A stretch of DNA of 64,000 nucleotides from Leuctra nigra (GCA_934045905.1 OW203773.1:16169246-16233245); one strand, 5' to 3'. Shown: positions 1 through 12,267, counted from the first letter of the stretch. Notes: generated from the sequence alone by a model not told the origin. A program made the numbers and translations.

Positions 1-1176
1 GTGTGTGCAAATTTTCAGATCGATGATTTGAGTATTGAAGGCAAATCCATAAAAAATAGCAAAACGGAGATCTAAAGACGAACAGAGAAAACGCTCGCTT
101 CGCTAAAAATAATCTGTATGACTACATGTTTTAAAATAATTCGTGTAGTTTTCATAAAAATTTATTTATATTTTACTTTTTGTTGTAATCACAAGTGGTG
201 GAAACAAAACTGCAAGTTAATTTTGTTTATTGTGGAAAACGTCACAACTCAATAAGAACATTTTGTAATTTTGCGAGTTGATATTGTTGTGAACTTCTAA
301 CAATGAAGTTAAAGTGGAATTTCAGTCGATATTATAGAAATTATAGTTTTAATGAATATTACAGTTTCCTCTAGGTAGGTATACTTCATGCGTTAAAATT
401 GCAGCATCTGACGAAATCCAATTAAATTCTAATTACAAATTCACGAAACGCAAAATATTACAAACAAAGAAATAAAATAGTTTTTGACATAGTTGACTAG
501 GCACCAAGAGAGTAAAATAGAAACAATTGTCTATTCATAAACATTCCATTTCCTCCCGCCTAATTGAGCTGTTTCTTTACTTCAAGTCTTCTTTTTACAT
601 TACTCCTTAGCCTTTATTTCCGGTGCTTTTCTCTTTTTACACTTTTCCATTCTCTTTGAAATCATCCTAGTTCGTTAGAACGAAGATGGTAGGGATAGGG
701 GAAGCCGGCTTGTTTGGGAACAGAGGGGCTAGTAGGGGAAATGTGACAAAAACCTCCCAGGCTAGCCTCAGATAACTGTACTTACATAATCTAATACGAA
801 TATACATTAAATTTCAGACTAGTTTGGGTATAAGATATAAAAAGTTGTACATACCATTTTTCGATTCTGTACGGTTACGAAGTTAATGTTACTTTGTTGA
901 AATATAAGGTGTTGGCTGGGTTTATTTTTGGTTGTGATCATTCTAACATTTTGCCACATAGATGAATTGTGTTGCATCAAATTATATCAACAATGGTAAT
1001 TTCTTATAATAATCATAATTATTTTCAATTACCATGATTATTTGTGGGATTATTCCACACACAAAAAAAATAAAAAATTAGAAGGGTTGCATTTATATAC
1101 TTGAATATTAAATATATTTAATATATAATTTAGTTTGATGTGACAAATTAATTAAACAGTTCTGTTTAATATTTAA
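1..1176. other. AT-rich intergenic DNA
   Basis: No ORF of note, no recognisable repeat end and no RNA gene were seen. The slightly GC-richer patch at 680-770 (gggatagggg, ggggctagtagggg) has no further recognisable content. Confidence 0.6.
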
Positions 1177-1236
1177 TCGCACAGTACTGCAACTTTGCTA
1201 ATGGTGACGGATGAATGATTATGATGATGATTGGGA

Positions 1237-1302
<66 letters not shown>

Positions 1303-1405
1303 ATGATGTTGATGAATAATTGGTAAGGATTGATGGTGGGAAGGAGGTGGTCGTGACCTATTATGAGGTAACCTTTCTTACATTTGCCTCTGGATGAGGT
1401 AAACC
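1177..1405 (-). repeat. Family S SINE copy with expanded GAT microsatellite
   Basis: The tail-side block (CTAATGGTGACGGATGAATG), the GAT-rich middle and the GGTGGGAAGGAGGTGGTCGTG block match the other family S copies in order. The tRNA-like head, which would lie on the right, is missing. The internal GAT stretch has grown into a pure trinucleotide repeat of about 22 units at 1236-1302. The poly-serine ORF read on the minus strand here is a by-product of that microsatellite. Confidence 0.85.
1236..1302. repeat. (GAT)n microsatellite
   Basis: Uninterrupted GAT/ATC trinucleotide run inside a SINE body. Other copies of the same SINE carry only 2-5 units at this point, so the run expanded in place. 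Confidence 0.95.
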
Positions 1406-1420
1406 TCAAGGGGGCATGTA

Positions 1421-1630
1421 CACTCGGCCAAACAAAACTTTAACGTTGACCAAATTTGAATGACTGCTGCCATGTCCCATAACCAATCAAAGCTTGTTAT
1501 TATCATTGAAATGTGAGGTCACCTACTAGAGTGAGACAATGAGATCGCTTTGACTGACTTTTGATGGTGCGATCTTACATTTATCAGCCTATCAGATTTA
1601 TTGAACGTTCAATTTTTGTTTGGCCAAGTG
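1421..1630. mobile_element. TA-flanked mariner-type MITE
   Basis: Terminal inverted repeats start CACTCGGCCAAACAAAA on the left and, read on the other strand, CACTTGGCCAAACAAAA on the right. A TA dinucleotide sits directly outside each end (1419-1420 and 1631-1632), which is the target duplication expected for Tc1/mariner transposition. The 210-bp interior has no ORF, so it is non-autonomous. It sits directly beside the SINE at 1177-1405. Confidence 0.8.
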
Positions 1631-1632
1631 TA

Positions 1633-2935
1633 CATAAATTCCATATTTTTAACAAAATGGAAATTAAGGGACGCTAAAATAAAAACAACTTTTAGAATAA
1701 ATTCAACATGAACAATTGATAAAAAAAGTCTCGTGTTACGTAAATATAAAATGATTTTATATGAGGTGTAATTTTAATATTTTTTTAAAAAGGGCTAAAT
1801 GTTTAAAATTGTGTTCAGTATGTAGTGCCCGTTGCCCATGCTCGTTTACATTCAAAATGTTTACCAAATTGTTCCCAGTCAAAAGTTTCTCCTACGAAAT
1901 GATAATCTTGGCACAGACTGTACTAGTCTTTATGTGTGTGCACTTTGCGTAGCGAGAGTATAACAACAGGACACTAAAAATAAAATACAAACCAAAACAA
2001 AAAGTAGGAATTGATCGAAAAAAAACATCCTTTCGAGGGTAATCGTAAATCTGGAGTTCGTGCATTACTTGAAATTTCAGATTCCTGACAGCGGCTTCAA
2101 GACTTTCCAACTATTTTCACCTTAAACTTGACTTTTTTGTGAGTCTGATATGTTTTTTGTTGGTCAGTTTATAAAGCAATCTCTTTACATCAAGCAGGCG
2201 GTGGATTCTGAATTTCAGTTACTTCAGAAGGCTGTGAGAATTTTCTGGTAATAATGGTCTTAATTTAGTAGATGTTTTTGTAGTTTTTTTTTTTTAGATT
2301 TGCTGTTTTAATTTGACGGTTATGTTGGTATTGGATTTTATTCACGTGTCAATTCTAGTTTTAACATCAAGTCTTTTAATTTGAAGGTTTAATTGCTTTT
2401 TTATTTTTATATATTAAATTAAAATTTTGTACAGCAAATACCTCAGATGTAGAGGTCCATTAAATAATTACTGAATACATTTTTATTTATATCACAAATT
2501 CAAAACAACTACAGATTTTCTTACATACAAGAAATTTATATTTACAATTAATAGTACCAAAATATAGGGAAATAAGTCAAAAATTAAATTGCATAAATAT
2601 TTGAAGAAAATATTTTTAGAAAAAAAATTTGGAAACAAAAAAAATCACTTAATTTTTCTAACATTTGATTTTGATATTTCATGCTCGTCTTTTTTACCGC
2701 GGCGATTATTTAAATTCGCCCAATGTTTTCAGGACTGATGCTAGAATGAGAGGATCATCTTAATGGTCAGCTAAGAGATAATTAATATTGACTTAATATT
2801 AGAGCCGCTCTCTCAACTAACACGCGCTCTGATCTTCTTAATCAACAGTTAACTAACTGGAGGTGAAGGTTTAATATGTTCAGATTAACCGGGGTTACAG
2901 GCCCACAAGAATACAAGTGGTCTATTTATATCTCA
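1633..2935. other. AT-rich intergenic DNA
   Basis: The short ORFs at 1761-1952 (+) and 1892-2110 (-) overlap on opposite strands, start in low-complexity AT-rich sequence and show no recognisable motif. I see no gene here. Confidence 0.55.
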
Positions 2936-3050
2936 GCGGTGTGTTCTGCAACTAGGCTATTGATTGATTATGATGATGATTGGGAGATGATGATGAAGAA
3001 TAAGTAAGGATGGACAGTGGGAAGGAAGCGGTCGTGTATGAGAGGAAATT
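2936..3050 (-). repeat. Family S SINE fragment
   Basis: Contains GTTCTGCAACTAGGCTA, GATTGGGAGATGATGATGAA and GTGGGAAGGAAGCGGTCGTG in the family order. The head side is truncated. Confidence 0.85.
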
Positions 3051-3098
3051 GGATAACTCTTAGGAAAAGCGGATGATGAAATCGAACATGGATCTAGC

Positions 3099-3694
3099 CA
3101 GTGTTGAGTATAGTATAACATGATACAAAGTAACATGTTACTGGTAACATTTTACTTTTTTCAAGTAAAAGTTACTGTAACATGTTACTTTAAAAATAAA
3201 GTAATAAATAATTGTATTCAGTTACTTTCTTTATTGAAAATAGTAACTGTAACTTTTATCCCGTTACAATTTTGAGTAACTTTAGTGAAATGTAATATGA
3301 TACATTTAATTCAGCTCTGAATAATGAAAATGTCCAATTCAGTAAAAATAAATAGGTAAAAATTAGCTCCAGAAGGCAAACAAACATAACAAATGTCTAA
3401 AATACCTCTGGCCTAGACTTTTTTCTTGTCCTGTCAGTCGCCTGTTAACTATCTTCAGTTATCAATCCCAACGGAATTCAATCCCTTCAATTGTAAAAAA
3501 AATATATAGGAAAATGCTAGTAAAGTTAAAGTAACTGTGAAAGTAACTGCTGTCAATATGAAAGTAACTGTAACTTAACACTGATACTTGTCGTCATTCA
3601 AAAAGTAACTGTATCGGTGTTACTTTTCAAACCCCTGTAACTGTAGCTGTAACAGTGTTAGAATTTTTAGCAAGTAACTGTAACTGTAACACTG
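3099..3694. mobile_element. GTTAC-rich hAT-like non-autonomous element
   Basis: The interval starts CAGTGTTG and ends GTAACACTG, so its ends are inverted in the hAT style (CAGTG...CACTG). The interior is a mass of GTTAC/GTAAC words on both strands, including palindromes such as AAGTAACATGTTACTGGTAAC. No clear 8-bp target duplication is visible (GATCTAGC against CTACATTT), so the boundaries and class are tentative. No ORF is present. Confidence 0.55.
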
Positions 3695-3736
3695 CTACAT
3701 TTTAAAAGTAACTTTGACAACTTTCAACTTTCAACT

Positions 3737-3758
3737 TTTTTTTTTTTTTTTTTTTTTG
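3737..3758. repeat. Poly-T tract
   Basis: About 20 consecutive T bases immediately upstream of a family A element. Confidence 0.9.
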
Positions 3759-3796
3759 ACTTTGATAGCCTTATCCATTTTTCTCAGGTCCTGTAT

Positions 3797-4036
3797 CTCA
3801 GAGGTAGAAGGGCGGAAGTCAATTTCAAAGATTCTCGGGGTGAGATCAAAAACCAGGAATTCTGTCTTTAGCCAATTTTCATAAAATTGTGAATGAGTAA
3901 TTGTTTACAAGGATACTTCTTTATAACTGTATCTGTTGACATCAGTCAAATGGCAATTGATAGACCTTGATTACGTCTTTAAAAAAGTGTGCAGCGCAAA
4001 ACCGAGAAGATGTACTTCCGTCCTACTACCTCTTAG
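3797..4036 (+). mobile_element. Family A MITE, near full length
   Basis: The left end CAGAGGTAGAAGGGCGGAAG is matched in inverted form by ACTTCCGTCCTACTACCTCT on the right. The interior holds the family words AAAAACCAG, TTGACATCAGTCAAATGGCA and AAAAGTGTGCAGCGCAAAA, which recur in seven other copies in this window. It has no coding capacity. Confidence 0.85.
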
Positions 4037-4994
4037 CTAAAGATTTCTTTACTAGAAAATGAAAATTGAATCCAAACTAAATGGTTGATTTCTTGGGCAA
4101 TATGCCCTTTTTACATTAGTTGTCCATTAGTCGGCTTAATGGAATATTGCACTGATTTTTAAAACCCGAGTAAAAGCAATCAAAAGTGAGCAATTAAAAT
4201 ATAGAACCAGGAAAGGAAACAATACGGTAATTGTTCAGGTAAGTGTTCTTGAATTGTACAGATTCGTGATTTTTTTTACCTACTTTTGTTTTATTCATTT
4301 ATTGTTTATGACCAAAGTTTTTTTTGTCAATAATGTTCTGATGAGAATGATGAGTTCATCGAGTTTGTTAACTCCTAAAATTTAAAAATGTTATATTGAA
4401 ATTAATCTATTTATTCACTTTTCTAATCATAAAAGTGTAATTAATGAATAGACATTGAAATTTCGCGACAGATAAGACAAGATATTATGATTTGTGATGT
4501 TTAACAGCACGGTTATCAGCGCCAGTTAAGTCAGTACAAATATTTACATAAATATGTAAATTTTCATGAATTTTGTAATTTTCATTATAATGTTTTTATG
4601 AACATAAATTTTGATAATTTTAATGATAACAAGTAGTTTTACAATAAAATATTAAAATAAAAAATTATAATTATATTGAAAATAACTTGGTCTTTTAAAT
4701 TATTATAAAAATCATGATTTTTATGTTTTCGAGTTTCACAGTAATAATCCTCTATCATAAAAATATATGCGACATAATTAATTCAATAACAATGAACATT
4801 CATTAATAAAATATCTACACACTTTAAACATTACCAAATAAAACTTGTGAGCAATAAAACAATCTAGTAAGGACATTCAACTATAGAAATGGAATTACTT
4901 TAACATAGGAACGCATTTTACTAACTAAAGCTTTTCAAAAATGTTATTGAAAAAACGAAAATATGAAAAAATTAAATAAAATTTATGACATACA
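4037..4994. other. AT-rich intergenic DNA
   Basis: Very AT-rich with short simple A/T runs. No supported gene or repeat boundary was found. Confidence 0.6.
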
Positions 4995-5375
4995 CATCCA
5001 ATGTTTATAATATAAGAGTTTTGTCTTATTTTTACATAAACCTCAGTTAAATTTAAAAAAAAACATAGAAGAAGAAAAGATATTAAAAAGTATACATCCA
5101 AATATATAGGAAGGAATATTATGATACTATAAATATAATGACATATCCAAAGCCTTACACACTCCAATTTTTATCATACAAAATGTTTATCTTATTATTG
5201 CATTGACCTCAGTTAAAATAAAAAAAAAATTAAAGGGAAAAAATATAAAAGTTGTAGGTATGTATCCAAATAGAGGGAATATTATGATATTATGGATATT
5301 ATTAAATATCCAAATCCTTACACACTCCAATTTTTTAAATACAAAATTGTATTCTTATTTTTGCATTTGACCTCC
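4995..5375. repeat. Diverged tandem repeat, unit about 168 bp
   Basis: The block CCAAATATATAGGAAGGAAT / CCTTACACACTCCAATTTTT / CATTGACCTCAGTTAAA recurs about 168 bp later as CCAAATAGAGGGAAT / CCTTACACACTCCAATTTTT / CATTTGACCTCCGT. A partial earlier unit starts near 4995. The minus-strand ORF at 4925-5167 overlaps this repeat and is not credible as a gene. Confidence 0.75.
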
Positions 5376-5870
5376 GTCGATATCAGCTTCCAGATCTCCA
5401 CGTGTTCTACCGCCATTACCTTCGCATCCTCACCCATGCAAGTTCCTCACCCCAGGCTGCCTTCCACTCACTCTGTCCAACCATTAGGTACATCAATACT
5501 TTTGAAATATGTTACACTATGTGATAGACAGCCATCTTTAATAGGTCTTAATAATATACTCTTGGATAAGTTATGCACATCCTTGCTGTCTCTGGTAGAT
5601 TTTTGAAGGAAGATAGCTGGAGATGTCTGCTGGTACACTTCGGGGTTAGAGGATGGTATCTGTGCTGTAGTTTATTGGTATCGTTGGACAATCTTTTTCA
5701 GTGATATAGTTGGACTAGTTTTGGAAAAATTAATACTTGATGTGCGTGTTTTTTTTTTGGTTTGTGTGAAGGTTTTTGAGGAATGAAATTAATTTTATGA
5801 GTATAAAAATTGTCTAGATATTCGAAGATTCTTCGAAACAATTACTGTATTTTCCTCAAAGAGTAATTAA
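5376..5870. other. GC-richer island of unknown origin
   Basis: The 5376-5490 segment is clearly richer in GC than its surroundings. A plus-strand frame is open over 5292-5606 (104 codons), and a minus-strand frame is open over about 40 codons ending near 5330. Neither shows a family motif. It could be a degenerate transposon fragment, a conserved non-coding element or a lone exon; the sequence does not decide. Confidence 0.3.
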
Positions 5871-8623
5871 TATTATTTTAATTTGGGTAAAATTTTATAA
5901 TAATTTTGGAAAGTCAAGATTTGACAATTTGACAAGATTTGAGAATTTGAACAATATTTCAAAACGCAGATTTTCTCGGCTGTTAATCGGGATTTAAAAT
6001 ATTTTTTTTGTAAAATAAAGATGTATATATAAAAAAAATTATCAAAAACTACAATTGAAAAATCGAAATTGAAAATTCCCAAAAATTAAAAATTGATTTG
6101 TTTCCAAAAGGAATGACAATTATAGATACTGTATTCCTTATTTTGTGCTCTTTTCTGAACTATACTCAAGCTTGACTGAGAATATCGACAAAACAAAAAA
6201 CATTTTCATCAAAAGTTATTTATTTTCAATGAAATTTTTACTTGTAACTACCTTTTAATATCATTTAATAAATACACATAATTAATCCATTTATTTGAAA
6301 AGCATGCCTTTCACAAACTTTCATTTTAAAACCTGTAAAAATATACATCCTAAGAAATTGATAAACTTTTGTAGATTAAATTTCAATTATTTCCATTTTC
6401 AATTCATAATAATTTCATTTCCTGTAAAAACCAATGCATTTCTCAAGTTTTAAGTTATGAAAAGCTACTTCAAAGCCCCTTGAGCTTCTTGCACTTCTAA
6501 CAACTAAGCTATAAAAACACATAAATATCCTAAGAGGCTAAGAAATGTGCCTTTTTCTTTGGATCAATCCCTCCGTCAAGTAACCGACTCAACCCAAAGT
6601 GATGTGCAACGATCAGCCTAAGAAATCAGGTATCCTTCACCAAGAAATATCCTAAAGCCATCCACAAACTGACTTGCCTATAATCAAGCTCTATCTATTT
6701 TCATGCTATATAATAGACCTGATTGAACGTATAATATTTTATGCTTGATTTCAACTCAATGATTGTTACTTATTGGTTCTGAGGCAGCCAGACATGTGGG
6801 GGGGGGAGGTGTTGTGGTGGGGGATTTTATTGTCTTTGATTTTAAAGATGTTTTTGAATTGTATTTTTGGTTGCATGTTTCTGCAAAAAGACGAACTCGA
6901 AAATTAAACACTTATTTCTGAAGAAAATATCTACCTACAAAAGGTATACAATATGAAATAATACGAATTTTAACATCACTTATATACCATCATAATTCAA
7001 AATAATTATACAAATATTCAAAGAATACAAATAATATACAAATAATAATTTTGATTTTGATTTCTTATTTTACAATTAGGAATGATGGCCAGTAACTTTA
7101 GAGCTACGCCGGTTTGCCATAGTACAAACGTTTCTGTATACCTATTGCGTATTTGAGAGCTATTCTTTTCTCAGCATAGTCTTAAAAAGGAACTTTGCAA
7201 ACACCAATTAAGAGGTATTTAAATAATTATTAATTTTTCGGCAATTGAATACGTTCTTTATCTTGAATCCTAGTTTAAATAATATGATAAACTTTTTTAA
7301 ATTATATCTGTTTAGCAAGAAGAAATAGTTTACAAATAAGGAACCCCTTTCTCCTGTACATCTTTTTAAAAGCAGTTATTAATTAACAGGTTGTTAAAGT
7401 AATAATTCCAGGTGTATTCAATATTTCTTGTCATCTCAATCTAGTCCTAATAAACTACTCAATTTAACAGAGCATTGACGAAATGATCCATGGGAAAAAT
7501 ATGAATAAAAAATATGTCATCAACATCTGGTTTAATAGCTATTTGATCAATGAATGTGTAAATTGAAAGCCATTTACTAGCCTAGCTCATTGAATAGTAC
7601 AGTGAAACCTAGAGAATGGCCATTAACATAGTGAAAACCCACAAAGGGCGGGCTGCCCCTCCCTCCTACCTCTTCCATGTAATTAGTAAGCAATCTTTTT
7701 CACAGGTATACAAACCCATGCGTTATTAATAAATAATATAGACTCAATGAAGCCTTTACCAAATATCATGATATTAGATCGAGACTGAGGTCAATCATTT
7801 ATTTGTTTGTATTTTTTGCATGTATTTAGTTATATTGTAATATTAGTTATAATAAGTAATTATGTTCGATTTAATTATTACCATATTTTATTTCAAACAA
7901 AAGAGTTATACAAATAATATACAAAAAAACAACATTCAAAATTATGATTAAAATTGAAGTCAACAGTAATTTCCAAAACCTATTACGCGATTATTTATGT
8001 GAATTAACAAATTATTTTATTATTAACTAACAAACTGATAAATATCAAAATGTTACGTCCCATAAATATTTAAATTTTTATAAAATACCGGTAATTATTT
8101 TTATAATAAAAAATAACTAGAAGGTTTCTACATGATTATTAACTTCTGCTCAAATGAAGTTGTCAAAAAACTCAATTAATTTTGCTCTTTATTTGAACTA
8201 GCTAACACCATTGACTGTTGAAATATGTTAATAAGCAGCAGAAACGATTTAAATTGGAATGAATTCTAATGAATGAGTGGATATTGTATAGAGAATGAAT
8301 TCAAATTGTCAAGTATGAAAATGTCCCGTGACAAAAATACCTATATTTTATTTTACTCCCATTACCACTAGAAATTGCAATTCTAAAGCCAGCTGGAGAT
8401 GCCGTGAAATAAATATGAATTACATGAATCATAATTATAGCTATCTTGAGCCAAAATTTTATTCAAATTCTTGGTACGTGTTCTTTTCTTTTCAATCCAA
8501 TAATTCTTCAATCTTTGTATTCTAAAATTGTCCAGTTCAAAGTATGTTTTAATTTGATATTGAGACTAAATTAAAAATATCCATCTAAGTTATCCATGCC
8601 TTTTATAGAGTAGTCATCACCCT
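5871..8623. other. AT-rich intergenic DNA
   Basis: No supported gene. It contains a short G run in a GT-rich context (6797-6822). The 69-codon minus-strand ORF at 5873-6082 and the 65-codon ORF at 8328-8525 are low complexity and unremarkable. Confidence 0.55.
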
Positions 8624-8758
8624 GGGGCTGGATTCACAAAGAAGTAACTCCTAATACGTACTATCTTTGGTATTATCTTTCATTTAACATGGTATTCTTG
8701 GTATTAAAACAAAGGATAATACGTATTAGCAGGTCGTACTTTTCGGGAATCCAGCCCC
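8624..8758. mobile_element. Family W palindromic MITE
   Basis: Starts GGGGCTGGATTCACAAA and ends GGGAATCCAGCCCC. The interior is also largely palindromic (CTAATACGTA / ATACGTATTAG, TTGGTATTATC / GGATAAT). The same ends recur around a longer element at 59579-59831. Confidence 0.75.
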
Positions 8759-8954
8759 TGGTTGCTGCTATAGGTAACATACCTCAATTTGTTCATTTTA
8801 CTGGGGGACAATATATTTTTCATTAGTTTAAACATTTTTAAAATTCAGTGTTGGAAGAAAGATACTAAAAGAAAGACAAAAATAGTGTCAAATAAATAAG
8901 GATATAATAAAAAGAAAGATAACTTATTTACTGAAAACATATCTCCCCAAGCAG

Positions 8955-8983
8955 AAGAAAGAAGAAAGAAGAAAGAAGAAAGA
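8955..8983. repeat. (GAAGAAA)n simple repeat at gap edge
   Basis: GAAGAAAGAAGAAAG purine-rich repeat that runs straight into the assembly gap. Purine-rich AAGAAGAGGAAGAGG sequence resumes on the other side, so the gap probably hides more of the same. Confidence 0.85.
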
Positions 8984-9183
8984 NNNNNNNNNNNNNNNNN
9001 NNNNNNNNNNNNNNNNNNNNNNNNNNNNNNNNNNNNNNNNNNNNNNNNNNNNNNNNNNNNNNNNNNNNNNNNNNNNNNNNNNNNNNNNNNNNNNNNNNNN
9101 NNNNNNNNNNNNNNNNNNNNNNNNNNNNNNNNNNNNNNNNNNNNNNNNNNNNNNNNNNNNNNNNNNNNNNNNNNNNNNNNNNN
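8984..9183. other. Assembly gap (200 N)
   Basis: Exactly 200 N bases, a round number that suggests a placeholder rather than a measured gap length. ORFs reported through it are artefacts. Confidence 0.97.
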
Positions 9184-10153
9184 AAGAAGAGGAAGAGGAA
9201 GCGTGTGCCCGGTACAAATGGCATAACGCGGTGGATGTCTACCCAGCGTCTGTGTATAATAGAATAAACATAGTAATTGCGGTAAGAGATGAGCCCTCCC
9301 TCCAATGAACTCTAATACATGTAATCACTCCGCCACAGCCGCTAATCATGGAGTCGGTCACGTGACGCGGCTAAATTATAGGTTCTGGACCGAGATGCTG
9401 GATGATGCGTCATGTACCATGCGGGCTGAAAACATTGGCTCAGAACAAGAGCTCATTCATCGACAGGAGTGCGAAATCATGGCATTTTATTCTAGGAGAT
9501 CTGTAAAAAAAATGAGAAGTGATAATTTTAAATGTGAGTGGACCCCAGAAACAAAAATTCGAAAAAATATAAGAACTTAATTTTTTAAGCAAAATATCAA
9601 AAAACTAGGTTTTAAAACTTGATCCTAGGGGTGATTTAAAAATAGATTCGTGTAAATCAAACAATCAACACTCATTCATAAAAGATCATTTTTAACTTAG
9701 AGATTTCTAAAATTAATTTTAAGAAACAATCTTTCTTTCATAGAACGCTTAATGGACATAAGAAACCAAAATACGAAAATTAGTTACTCATAAATTTTTT
9801 GAAATATGCGAAATATTAAAAATACTTATCCTGTATAACAAGATTTTGTACCATTTACTCAAATAATGCCTTTTAAATTGTGTGATAATTGGCACGAATT
9901 TTTCACTTTTTCACTTTTTCGAGTTTGTTTCACGGCTAATATTATTTTCACTTGACCAACTTCGGTTGGTGAATTTGGGTCTTCACTCAAGGCCCAAATG
10001 AAATGTTTGTATATTTTTTGTAATTAACGTCGCCAATCCATTTCAAAGGATCGTCAGCAATCACGTGATCACTCACTGACTCTCATTGATTCGGAAATAT
10101 TAGTTGTAAAATGGAATGTATTTGAGCCAGGAAAGCGGGGATAAAAATTACAG
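9184..10153. other. Intergenic DNA with a 91-codon ORF of unknown status
   Basis: The segment 9200-9560 is less AT-rich than average. The plus-strand ORF at 9305-9580 (91 codons) has no recognisable domain. A sequence resembling a splice donor (GCG|GTAAGA) lies near 9279, just upstream. From 9580 the sequence returns to AT-rich DNA with no visible feature. I do not call a gene, but this is one of the few non-repeat patches with balanced composition. Confidence 0.25.
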
Positions 10154-10328
10154 ACTCAGAGGTAGAAGACCCGATGTCCATTTCCTCAATTTTGAGTCGC
10201 ACACTTTTGGAATTATGTTTTCAAGGTCTATCAATTGCCATTTGACAGATGTCCGCAATACAGTTGTGTTGAAGTAAATTCTCTTACGCAATAACTCGTG
10301 CTGGTTTTTGAGTACACCTCAATCATTG
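10154..10328 (-). mobile_element. Family A MITE, truncated
   Basis: CAGAGGTAGAAGACC is followed by GCACACTTTTGGAATTATG, TATCAATTGCCATTTGACAG and CTGGTTTTTGAGTACACCTC, which is the family A interior in reverse orientation. The far TIR is missing; a family C element begins about ten bases later. Confidence 0.8.
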
Positions 10329-10337
10329 AACTGGAGG

Positions 10338-10455
10338 CCTATTCTAGAACGATTTTCCAATTCCATTCTGATGGAATTCAGTCACGGCCATAAGGATTAA
10401 CATTGTATGGAATTGAATTCTAGTGGAATTGGAAATTCAAAAGTTCTAGAATAGA
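10338..10455 (+). mobile_element. Family C palindromic MITE
   Basis: CCTATTCTAGAAC at the left mirrors GTTCTAGAATAG at the right. The core CGGCCATAAGGATTAACATT is shared with the copies at 49480-49593 (same orientation) and 58662-58780 (reverse). No ORF. Confidence 0.8.
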
Positions 10456-12267
10456 ACCCCTGGGCTTCGGGCATAAGATATACAAAATTATAGTATCTAT
10501 TATTAAAAAAAAACTTTTCTAAATGAAACATGCAAAATAAGACGGGTGTAAAATATATTACGAAAAATAAAATTAAATATTTAAATACCATGGCGGCTTC
10601 CCATGCCTGTCACATTCTCCCTTCAATTAAATAAATGCAAAATATATTTTAAAATTGTTCTTCTTCCTCTCCTTTATTTTTTTTAATTTCGTGTCTTCTC
10701 AACTCTAAATTTTCCCATAATTTTCTTCGCTGATACAATTTCATTCCATTTCTCATTAAAATTTAGTAATAAAATGTATTTAGTTAAGAAAATAATAGAT
10801 GCACATTTTCCAGTTAAATGATCAACTGAGGAAAATGAATTACTGGGAAACTCTACCCTTGAGTTTAGTTCACATAGTGATGTGAGAATTAAAACCTCCC
10901 TATACACGGTGACAGTGAAATAGAACGATCATGTTTGCATAATAACACCAACTAAATGTAAGAAAAAAGGAATGCAAAAGTAAAACATTCCGTGTCTATA
11001 ACGGTTCAACTCAAATAAAACTAATTCAACTCGAAAATGTTGTCACTTGTATTTTTGATTATGGAAATCAATCACCTTAAAAACAAGTTTTAAAAAATTT
11101 AAGAAATATGCAGGAAGTGATGATATGTTTTCAGCAAAGTTTACTGTGAATTTAAATTTCTTGAAAGGTACACAATATTTTTAAAGAAAACCATTGAAAT
11201 TACTGAAACGTATGAAACTATTGAGGAATACATTTTCCTTATTATTTTAAATTCCATAGGCACGTAAAAATTACAGTAAACATATTCATATCTATTTTCA
11301 AATTTTGTGAAAAGCATAGATGTTTCTTCAAATGGCTATAAATAAATATTTAACGTATTTTCTTAAGATAATTTCATAAAAATAATACACTTAACGAGAT
11401 ATCCAAATTAAATGATAGTTATAATTAGGCTATTCAACCTTAGCAATAGGATAACATATTTGTAGCCAACTCGAAAAATAAAAGTAAACGGTGTCTTTCT
11501 CAACATTTTCTTTTAGTTTAGGCACAAAATAAACTCAAAATACATATCTACACAATCTATTTTTCAAATTCTCAACAATATAAGTGGTTTAAAAGCTATA
11601 ACGACATTTAGAAATTCTTGGTGAGCATTTAAATTCTTTCAGCCAACTCTTAAAACAACTTTATATTCTTTTATCTACAACATACTATTCATTTATCTTT
11701 ATTACCCATGCTTCTAAATAATGATTAATAAAAAAACAATAAAAATCCATTATACAACTATGTTTTTCAAACCGATAATAGAATCCTTTCACCTACAAAA
11801 TCCATTATCGAAAAAACACAACAAAATTAAACTTCCCCATACTAATAAAATACACACCTAACACCTATTTAATTATCATGTATAGTAAGTTGAACCATGT
11901 TAAGTTGGTAGTAAGCAATAGAGATTGTTGACAAGGTCTTGGTGGGTTGGCAGCACTTTGTTAATGGACACCTTAACGTATCTATCCTAGGTAATTAACA
12001 CAACCGATTCATTAAATAGATTGGAAAATACTGATTGAAATAATATGTGTGTGTTTTTTTTAGTAGGCTACTGTTTCACTGAAAAACAAGTCTTGCTAGT
12101 TTTGTTTTATTTGTATTTGTAATAGGAAGTCGATTGTTTTTTTTTCATCTACGTCGTATTGCTTGGGCTAGATTATAGATTGTGCCAAGAAATATTACCT
12201 TACCTATTTTAGTTCAGGTAAACGTCATTTTGAAATGTGTAATGAATTTGATTTATGTTTTAGTGTC
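10456..12267. other. AT-rich intergenic DNA
   Basis: Two minus-strand ORFs (10397-10591 and 10683-10907) are short and low complexity; the first begins inside the family C element. Nothing else is supported. Confidence 0.55.

Noticed and set aside
1173..1409. 78-codon minus-strand ORF with a long serine run
   Set aside because: The serine run is the translated GAT microsatellite inside a SINE copy.
3099..3694. An 8-bp target duplication for the GTTAC element
   Set aside because: Flanking octamers GATCTAGC and CTACATTT do not match.
8924..9305. Minus-strand ORFs of 97 and 125 codons
   Set aside because: They read through the 200-N gap and purine repeats.
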